From positions 1-64,000 of the forward strand of contig CALRLF020000010.1 of NCBI GenBank assembly GCA_943368475.1: 64,000 nucleotides of DNA, in the 5' to 3' direction. Shown here piece by piece: positions 58,225 through 64,000 of this stretch (position 1 is its first letter; every line of letters starts with the position of its first letter). The translations under genes were made by a program, and so were the position numbers. The notes under the pieces were generated by a model. That model saw only the letters and a list, made by a program, of their open reading frames with translations. It was not told where the DNA came from and searched no databases. The stretch comes from UBA1930 sp943368475 (lineage in GTDB: Bacteria > Bacteroidota > Bacteroidia > Chitinophagales > Chitinophagaceae).

Positions 58225-59004
58225 ATGCAATACACAACTTTACTTACCGATTTACAAAATGGAATTTTAACCATCACCATTAATCGTCCAGATAAATTAA
58301 ATGCATTAAATAAAGATGTATTTACCGATTTAGATAATGCCATTAACGAAGTATATAGCAACAGCCAAATTCAATCAGCCATCATCACAGGTGCAGGCAG
58401 CAAAGCATTTGTTGCAGGTGCCGATATTACTGAGTTTGGAGCACTAACTGTAGAAGAAGGTAAAACATTGGCACGTAGAGGTCAAATTGTTTTCAATAAA
58501 ATTGAGAACAGTCCAAAACCAATCATTGCTTGTGTAAATGGGTTTGCATTGGGTGGTGGTTGTGAGTTGGCAATGGCTTGCCATTTTCGTATAGCATCGG
58601 ATAATGCAAAGTTTGGGCAGCCCGAAGTAAACTTAGGCTTAATACCAGGTTATGGTGGTACACAACGTTTGGTGCAACTTATTGGTAAAGGCAAAGCAAT
58701 CGAATTATTAATTTCTGCAAGCATCATCGATGCTGTAACTGCATTACAATATAGTTTGGTAAATTATGTAGTACCACAAGATGAATTATTGCAAAAAGCA
58801 ATCAGCATTTTGCAAATAGTAAATACAAAAGCACCATTAGCAGTTGCCGCATGTTTACAAGCAGCCAATGCAGTATGGGACGAAAGCAAAAACGGGTTTG
58901 ACGAAGAAATTAATGCTTTTGGTAACTGCTTTGGTACAAACGATATGCAAGAAGGAACAACCGCCTTTTTAGAAAAACGCAAAGCCATTTTTACGGGTAA
59001 ATAA
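58225..59004 (+). CDS. Enoyl-CoA hydratase
   Basis: The 259-residue protein matches crotonase-family enoyl-CoA hydratase: TINRPDKLNALNKDVFTDL, the oxyanion-hole segment KAFVAGADITEF, GFALGGGCELAMACHFRIAS with the first catalytic Glu, and GQPEVNLGLIPGYGGTQRL with the second. It hydrates trans-2-enoyl-CoA in fatty-acid oxidation. It stands alone, with a tRNA gene 12 bases after it on the opposite strand. Confidence 0.9.
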   Translation: MQYTTLLTDLQNGILTITINRPDKLNALNKDVFTDLDNAINEVYSNSQIQSAIITGAGSKAFVAGADITEFGALTVEEGKTLARRGQIVFNKIENSPKPIIACVNGFALGGGCELAMACHFRIASDNAKFGQPEVNLGLIPGYGGTQRLVQLIGKGKAIELLISASIIDAVTALQYSLVNYVVPQDELLQKAISILQIVNTKAPLAVAACLQAANAVWDESKNGFDEEINAFGNCFGTNDMQEGTTAFLEKRKAIFTGK

Positions 59005-59016
59005 ATGCAGTTGTAG

Positions 59017-59088
59017 TGGCCTTGCCAAGAATCGAACTTGGATCTGGAGCTTCGGAAACTCTTATACTATCCATTGTACTACAAGGCC
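59017..59088 (-). tRNA. tRNA-Arg(CCG)
   Basis: Read on the minus strand: acceptor GGCCTTG/CAAGGCC, D arm GTAC AATGGATA GTAT, anticodon loop TTCCGAA (CCG), and perfect T stem CCAAG/CTTGG around TTCGATT. Discriminator A; CCA not encoded. This ordinary chromosomal tRNA gives a baseline for the array tRNAs. Confidence 0.93.
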
Positions 59089-59284
59089 ATTGCAGCAAAA
59101 ATAACAGAACTGCATCAACTAAACTATTCACCAGCTATTCAAATAAATCTGGCATAAGTTTATTCTTTTGCTTAATTGTAACATGTAACAGCTGCAGTAG
59201 AAGCCCCAAACGCTTGTTTTAAGGCTATTTTACGCACTATTTTTTCACTTTTTGCCGTTTGTGGAAACAAAATTTATTTATCTC

Positions 59285-59314
59285 TTTGCATTTTAATCAA
59301 AAACTCTATTTTTG
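59285..59314 (+). promoter_or_regulatory. Bacteroidetes-type promoter of acpP
   Basis: TTTG (59285-59288), an 18-base spacer and TATTTTTG (59307-59314), 25 bases before the ATG at 59339. Confidence 0.7.
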
Positions 59315-59338
59315 CCCCCGTAACTAAAACTTATTACA

Positions 59339-59575
59339 ATGTCAGACATCGCAACAAGAGTAAAGAAAATCATCGTTGACAAGTTAGGTGTAGATGAAGC
59401 AGAGGTAACTACAGAGGCGTCTTTTACCAACGACTTAGGTGCAGATTCTTTGGATACTGTTGAGCTAATCATGGAATTCGAAAAAGAATTCAACATTTCT
59501 ATTCCTGATGAGCAAGCTGAAACCATCACAACTGTTGGTCAAGCTGTAGCTTATTTGGAAGAACATGCCAAGTAA
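59339..59575 (+). CDS. acpP: Acyl carrier protein
   Basis: The 78-residue acidic protein is a typical acyl carrier protein, carrying growing acyl chains on a 4'-phosphopantetheine arm attached to Ser37 in the motif LGADSLDTVELIM. The four-helix pattern is complete. It is followed by fabF and rnc, the same order as in many bacteria. Confidence 0.97.
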   Translation: MSDIATRVKKIIVDKLGVDEAEVTTEASFTNDLGADSLDTVELIMEFEKEFNISIPDEQAETITTVGQAVAYLEEHAK

Positions 59576-59739
59576 AATTTACTCCGTATCGGAATAATGT
59601 AACTAATCCGCCACACTTAGGCATTTTGCCAAAAGTTGGCGGATTTATCTATTTTATAACGTTTCTTTTCTTACTATTATATTTGTGTAACAAGAATATT
59701 TTTGTGTTTGCCAACAGTTGTACTGCTATGTATCTTCCG

Positions 59740-59758
59740 TTGCGTCGCACTCTTGTAC
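59740..59758 (+). repeat. Dispersed repeat TTGCGTCGCACTCTTGTAC, copy 5
   Basis: 18 of 19 bases match the copies at 9368 and 10505. It lies in the acpP-fabF gap. Confidence 0.6.
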
Positions 59759-59795
59759 GTTCGTCACATTACTGAACATTTTTAAAGTTTTTTGT

Positions 59796-61049
59796 ATGGA
59801 ATTAAAAAGAGTTGTTGTTACTGGTCTTGGTGCATTAACACCATTAGGTAATAACGTAAATGACTTTTGGAACAATTTATTGGCAGGTGTTTCAGGTGCC
59901 GATATGATTACCAACTTCGATGCTTCTAAATTCAGAACAAAGTTTGCTTGTGAAGTAAAAAATTTCGATCCAACCGAATTCATGGATAGAAAAGAAGCAA
60001 GAAAAATAGATCGTTTTACCCAATTTGCTCTTGTTGTTAGCGATCAGGCAATGGCCGATGCTGGTTTAAATAAAGAAAACATCAATCCCGATAGAGTAGG
60101 AGTTGTATTTGCAAGTGGTATTGGTGGATTAATCACCTTTCAACACGAAGTACAAGAATTTGCAAAAGGTGATGGTACACCACGTTTCAATCCATTCTTC
60201 ATTCCTAAAATGATATTGGATATTGCAGCAGGTCAAATTAGTATGCGTCATAATTTACGTGGGCCAAATTTTGCCGTTGTTAGTGCATGTGCAAGCAGCA
60301 CCAATGCTATTATGGATGCATTTAATTTATTGCGTTTAGGTAAATCCGATATTATTTTAACTGGTGGAAGCGAAGCTGTAATTAGCGAAGCAGGTGTTGG
60401 TGGTTTTAATGCCATGAAAGCCATGAGTGAAAGAAACGACGACCCGAAAACCGCTTCACGTCCTTATGATAAAGATAGAGATGGTTTTGTAATGGGAGAA
60501 GGTGCAGGCATGTTGGTATTAGAAGAATTAGAACATGCAAAAGCCCGTGGAGCCAAAATTTATTGTGAAGTAGTTGGCTGTGGTGCAACTGCTGATGCTC
60601 ACCATATTACAGCCCCTCATCCTGATGGATTAGGAGCAAAAAATGTAATGATTGCTGCATTGGAAGATGCTTATATGAAACCTGAAGAAATCGATTACAT
60701 CAACACACATGGAACAAGTACACCGGTAGGCGATGGTGCAGAAATTAAAGCTGTAACAGAAGTTTTTGGGGAACATGCATACAAACTAAATATTAGTGCA
60801 ACCAAAAGTATGACAGGTCATTGCTTAGGAGCTGCTGGTGCATTAGAAGCCATTGCAAGCATCTTAGCAGTTGTTAATGATGTTGTACCTCCAACCATCA
60901 ATCATTTTACTGATGATCCTGAAATAGATGCAAAACTAAATTTCACTTTCAATAAACCACAATACCGAACTGTGAATGCTGCATTAAGTAATACATTTGG
61001 TTTTGGTGGACACAATGCCTGTGTGATTGTAAAAAAATATAAAGCGTAA
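59796..61049 (+). CDS. fabF: Beta-ketoacyl-ACP synthase II
   Basis: The 417-residue protein is FabF, which elongates acyl-ACP chains with malonyl-ACP. The Cys-His-His triad lies in VVSACASSTNA, NTHGTSTPVGD and KSMTGHCLGAAG; the closing SNTFGFGGHNACVIV is complete. ATG 59796 (MELKRVVVTGLGALTPLG) matches the family start; the upstream 26 codons overlap the dispersed repeat. Confidence 0.96.
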   Translation: MELKRVVVTGLGALTPLGNNVNDFWNNLLAGVSGADMITNFDASKFRTKFACEVKNFDPTEFMDRKEARKIDRFTQFALVVSDQAMADAGLNKENINPDRVGVVFASGIGGLITFQHEVQEFAKGDGTPRFNPFFIPKMILDIAAGQISMRHNLRGPNFAVVSACASSTNAIMDAFNLLRLGKSDIILTGGSEAVISEAGVGGFNAMKAMSERNDDPKTASRPYDKDRDGFVMGEGAGMLVLEELEHAKARGAKIYCEVVGCGATADAHHITAPHPDGLGAKNVMIAALEDAYMKPEEIDYINTHGTSTPVGDGAEIKAVTEVFGEHAYKLNISATKSMTGHCLGAAGALEAIASILAVVNDVVPPTINHFTDDPEIDAKLNFTFNKPQYRTVNAALSNTFGFGGHNACVIVKKYKA

Positions 61050-61074
61050 AGCTTCTATCAATTAAATTTTAAAA

Positions 61075-61106
61075 ATGCAAATCCGTAAAACGATTTGCAT
61101 TTTTTC
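61075..61106 (+). terminator. Intrinsic terminator between fabF and rnc
   Basis: A 9-bp perfect stem (ATGCAAATC / GATTTGCAT) with an 8-nt loop, followed by a run of T. Confidence 0.85.
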
Positions 61107-61170
61107 TTAGTGAGCAGGTTTTCTATTAACTTAGTGCAAAATGTAAGAATCATCCCTCAAAAAGTATAGT

Positions 61171-61878
61171 TTGCGTTTCATCAGACAATTATTTAATTCG
61201 GCTAAAAAATCTTCCTTCGATAAACAGGTTGAAAATATTCTAGGCTTAAAGCTTGGTAACCTTGCATTGTACAATGCTGCTTTAAGCCATAGAAGTGTAA
61301 AAGATGCACCCGATGAAAACAATGAACGTTTGGAATATTTAGGTGATGCTATTTTAAGTGGCATTGTTGCCGATTATTTGTTTAAACGTTATCCATATAA
61401 AGGCGAAGGTTTTTTAACGGAGATGAGAAGTAAAATGGTGAATCGCCAACAACTGAATGATATTGCAGTTAAGATGGGACTGAAAAAAATTACCCTCTAT
61501 AATAAATTCGATAATAGCTTACGCAGCAGTCAAATTTTTGGCAACACATTAGAAGCTATTGTAGGAGCTGTTTACTTAGATAAAGGCTATAGAAAAACCC
61601 ATCAGTGGGTGCTAAAGCAAATTGTTATACCACACATGTTTGTAGATGATTTAGAAGCCATAGACATTAACCTGAAAAATAAATTAATTGGCTGGGCTGC
61701 TAAAAATGGTAAAACTTTATCGTTCGATGTTGCCGAAGAAAATTTGAATAATGGCCGCCGAACATTTGTTATTAATACTGTTTTAGATGGAGAAGTTTTG
61801 GCACAAGGGAAAGGCTACAATAAGAAAGACGCAAGTCAAATAGCAGCACAATTGGCAATTGAAAAGTTAGGATTGTAA
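61171..61878 (+). CDS. rnc: Ribonuclease III
   Basis: The 235-residue protein is RNase III, which cuts double-stranded RNA in rRNA and mRNA processing. The catalytic signature NERLEYLGDAILSGIVADYLF (about 50-70) and a second acidic site in GNTLEAIVGAVYLDKGY are present. A double-stranded-RNA-binding domain fills about residues 165-235. The start is TTG 61171, since no ATG fits upstream. Confidence 0.95.
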   Translation: MRFIRQLFNSAKKSSFDKQVENILGLKLGNLALYNAALSHRSVKDAPDENNERLEYLGDAILSGIVADYLFKRYPYKGEGFLTEMRSKMVNRQQLNDIAVKMGLKKITLYNKFDNSLRSSQIFGNTLEAIVGAVYLDKGYRKTHQWVLKQIVIPHMFVDDLEAIDINLKNKLIGWAAKNGKTLSFDVAEENLNNGRRTFVINTVLDGEVLAQGKGYNKKDASQIAAQLAIEKLGL

Positions 61879-61894
61879 AAATCGTTTCACCAAT

Positions 61895-61928
61895 AAAAAA
61901 CCATCTCTTTCCCAGAGATGGTTTTTTC
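61895..61928. terminator. Intrinsic terminator after rnc (bidirectional)
   Basis: AAAAAACCATCTC and GAGATGGTTTTTT form a stem around TTTCCCA between the convergent rnc and DUF4394 genes. Confidence 0.88.
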
Positions 61929-61948
61929 TATTCAAGATTTTCATTTTT

Positions 61949-63472
61949 TTAAAATCCTAATCCAACACTCATTGCTTTTATTTTATTAGGGAAACTCATT
62001 CCTGCAGTTGCAGTACCTGTTGTTAAGTTTATAGAATATACTTTTGTTACACCTGAAACTGTAAGTACTGCGTAAGCCATATTGGTTTTACCCCCAATAT
62101 CAAAACCATTTAACGATTCAGTATTTACACCCAAACTTCCTATTTCTACGAGTGTGCCATTGTTTGGTGGATCTTGTTTATACAATTTACCCATATCTAG
62201 TACATATAAAACAGTAGTTGTGGCACCCACAAAATTATTTGTATAGGCAGCACCTGAAATCATGGGTGTGCCTGGGTTTAAGTTGGCATCTGTTGCTGCA
62301 ATAGTACCATCATTTGGATTTAATCGAAGGTTTTGACCACTATTGGTAACCACTCTTATTCTATCTACAGTTGGGTTAAAATCAAAACCAAATTGAGTAC
62401 TACTGGTATTAATCGTAAAGCCTGATCCAATGCCTGTTGCAGCTCCTGTACTTAAATTGAAACTATATAATTTTGCCATGCCCAATGCAGTAGTTGCTAA
62501 ACCATACAATTGATTGGTTGCTGGTCTAAAATCAATGGCAACTATACTTTCTCCAATAGCTAAACCTGTTATTGCTTTATTAATTGGAGCAGCAGTTGTG
62601 GTTGGATTAAAGATTTGAAAATTATTATTTTCATCAACTGCATAAGCAACAGGATTTGTTGGAATAGCAATATCAATAATATTATTGGCACTCATATCTG
62701 CTAAATAAGTTGCTTTTGCATCGCTAGTGCTAATGCTGTATAATTTTGATTTAGTATCTACAGTTAATGTTGCTAAAATAATACTGTTATCTGCGTTTAT
62801 GTCAAAACCACCTTTACCTGTAAAATTCACATCGATTGTTCCTACTTCAGATAATGTACCATCGTTTGGGGGCGTTTGCTTGTACAATTTTTTTGTATTT
62901 ACATCAATATCATATAAATCAGTAGTGCTTGCACCAGCTATATTGTTGGTGTAAGCTATAGAAGTTATTGATGGATTTGAACCACCATTTATTGAGCCAT
63001 CTGTTGCAGCAACAGTGCCCAATTCAGGATGCAATCGAAGATTTTGACCAGCATTGGTAACCATTCTTATTCTATCAACAGTTGGGTTAAAATCTATGTT
63101 TGCAACCATGCTGTTTAATGCTGGTGTAAATGTGGTTGTGCCAACAACAACTGCAGAACCATTATCGTAATTAATGGTATAAAGTCTGCTTGTTGTTCCT
63201 AGTCCATATAACTGACCAGTTGCTGGTCTGAAATCTATACTAATAATCTTTTCACCAGCTGGTAAACCTGTAATAGCTACTGTAGCCATTGCTGAAGATG
63301 TTGTTTGTGCATTATACTTTAACAACTGATTCATATCGTTCAGTGCATAAAATACAACATCGGGTTTTGCAACTGGTATTTCAACGGTTATGTGGTTTTC
63401 TTTTTTGCAACTAACAAAAATTAGAGACGCAGTAAATAGGGTAGCCACTCTTTTTAGAAACTTTGATTTCAT
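61949..63472 (-). CDS. Lipoprotein with two DUF4394 domains
   Basis: The 507-residue protein has a lipoprotein signal (ending LIFVSCKKE) and two tandem DUF4394 units of about 225 residues. Each has the motif series IDFRPATxQLYGL, DFNPTVDRIRxVTNxGQNLRLxPxxGT, AxTD, and YTNNxxGAxTTxLYxxD. The internal duplication suggests a beta-propeller-like surface protein. The function is unknown; such proteins may bind sugars or other surface ligands. Confidence 0.88.
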   Translation of the reverse strand: MKSKFLKRVATLFTASLIFVSCKKENHITVEIPVAKPDVVFYALNDMNQLLKYNAQTTSSAMATVAITGLPAGEKIISIDFRPATGQLYGLGTTSRLYTINYDNGSAVVVGTTTFTPALNSMVANIDFNPTVDRIRMVTNAGQNLRLHPELGTVAATDGSINGGSNPSITSIAYTNNIAGASTTDLYDIDVNTKKLYKQTPPNDGTLSEVGTIDVNFTGKGGFDINADNSIILATLTVDTKSKLYSISTSDAKATYLADMSANNIIDIAIPTNPVAYAVDENNNFQIFNPTTTAAPINKAITGLAIGESIVAIDFRPATNQLYGLATTALGMAKLYSFNLSTGAATGIGSGFTINTSSTQFGFDFNPTVDRIRVVTNSGQNLRLNPNDGTIAATDANLNPGTPMISGAAYTNNFVGATTTVLYVLDMGKLYKQDPPNNGTLVEIGSLGVNTESLNGFDIGGKTNMAYAVLTVSGVTKVYSINLTTGTATAGMSFPNKIKAMSVGLGF

Positions 63473-63536
63473 GGTTTTCAGATTTAATTTATTTTTCTAA
63501 ATACGGAGTTTGAAATCAGTTGGATTTATCGATAAC

Positions 63537-63569
63537 AAAAAAAGAGTCAACCTAAGTTGACTCTTTTGA
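63537..63569. terminator. Intrinsic terminator between M1 peptidase and DUF4394 genes
   Basis: A 12-bp stem (AAAAGAGTCAAC / GTTGACTCTTTT) with a CTAA loop. For the minus-strand peptidase it lies just past the stop at 63595. Confidence 0.88.
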
Positions 63570-63594
63570 AATACATTAATATGCTATAATTTAT

Positions 63595-64000
63595 TTACCT
63601 GCTTTTTTTTTCAGCAGCTGCCTGCATAGGATTTTTTCCAGCACCACCAGGATTACGTCTATTACCAGCACCAGCTTTAAATAAAGCAAATTTGCTTGGT
63701 TCTGTCCATTCGCCAGTAGGCCATACATTGTTTTTCTCGTTAATATCTGCAGTTTCTCTCATTGGATCTAATTTAATGCTTACTGCTTTTTGTTTGGTCA
63801 TGAAAACTTTAGAAACTTTGTTTTCATTCTTACGCCAGATTTGTGCAGGAATTCTTTCTACTTCTTTAGTTCCATCGGCAAAAGTAAACTCAACAATAAT
63901 TGGCATTACTAAACCACCTTTATTATTGAAAGTTATTTCATACAAATAAGTACCGGCATATTTTTCTTTGGTTGCTGCATCTAAAGGTTCAGCAGCTGTA
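63595..64000 (-). CDS. M1-family metallopeptidase, C-terminal end (5' end outside window)
   Basis: The minus-strand frame is open to the right edge of the window, so the gene starts outside; the apparent TTG start at 63943-63945 is internal. The visible 134 residues have the end of M1 aminopeptidases: KYAGTYLYEITFNNKGGLVMP, VEFTFADGTKEVERIPAQIWRKNENK and SIKLDPMRETADINEKNN. A basic, Gly/Asn-rich tail follows (GAGNRRNPGGAGKNP). The zinc motifs HExxH and E lie outside the window. The family call rests on these C-terminal features. Confidence 0.75.
   Translation of the reverse strand, partial: TAAEPLDAATKEKYAGTYLYEITFNNKGGLVMPIIVEFTFADGTKEVERIPAQIWRKNENKVSKVFMTKQKAVSIKLDPMRETADINEKNNVWPTGEWTEPSKFALFKAGAGNRRNPGGAGKNPMQAAAEKKSR

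Overview
The window is AT-rich chromosomal DNA that reads as a member of the Bacteroidetes, most likely family Chitinophagaceae or a close relative. The support is indirect: promoters of the TTTG / TAnnTTTG type, almost no Shine-Dalgarno sequences before ordinary genes, lipoproteins and outer-membrane proteins of Bacteroidetes families (DUF4139, DUF4394, DUF1028, OmpA-type, PorT-like), an AraC/OmpA/YtxH/Dps stress island, and a saproxanthin-type carotenoid cluster. No rRNA operon or marker gene is present that would fix the genus.

Region 1 (1-5,725) is ordinary: the end of a DUF4139 protein, a lipoprotein, adenine deaminase with a kinase-like membrane protein, a LolA-like secreted protein and a DUF1028 protein. 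Region 2 (about 5,890-13,605) is the unusual part. A promoter leads to a 30-codon ORF that uses all 20 amino acids and ends before a strong terminator with a competing antiterminator arm. A second short ORF with a second terminator follows, then a 55-codon basic ORF, and then a dense array of about ten tRNA or tRNA-like genes in 840 bp (Arg-ACG, Ile-TAT, one with an anticodon-loop insertion, Met-CAT, Lys, Asn, Cys, Phe, Trp, a loop-expanded one, and an orphan Val-like 5' half). Directly downstream are an AAA ATPase with an in-frame amber codon and a YkuK-like RNase H-fold protein whose start codon lies in a 13-bp inverted repeat. The RNA ligase RtcB lies about 3 kb further on, with an unrelated CoA-transferase between. 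I read this as a possible translation-sensing tRNA supply and repair locus. That is inference and needs testing.

Region 3 (13,689-31,590) holds a frameshifted MFS transporter, an acyltransferase, a 1,570-residue secreted TPR-CHAT protein, an Asp/Glu-racemase-like protein, an AspT-type exchanger with a DUF2490 protein, GTP-dependent PEP carboxykinase, and an operon of a TonB-dependent-receptor-like protein, small membrane proteins and a winged-helix regulator. Region 4 (31,585-45,490) is a minus-strand stress and envelope island: Dps, a DJ-1/PfpI protein, a GT4 glycosyltransferase overlapping a GH130 phosphorylase, lipoproteins, holin-like, YtxH and lmo0937-type membrane proteins, a porin, two paralogous AraC regulators, a cupin and a large OmpA protein.

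Region 5 (45,766-64,000) has a PL10 pectate lyase, then an ECF sigma factor and the carotenoid genes crtI, crtB, idi, crtD-like, cruF-like and crtZ. After greA, a HIT protein, rsmA and a 2-hydroxyacid dehydrogenase comes the lycopene cyclase gene. Together these enzymes could make a monocyclic hydroxylated carotenoid such as saproxanthin. The window ends with a TRIC-type channel, enoyl-CoA hydratase, tRNA-Arg(CCG), the acpP-fabF-rnc cluster, a DUF4394 lipoprotein and the C-terminus of an M1 peptidase.
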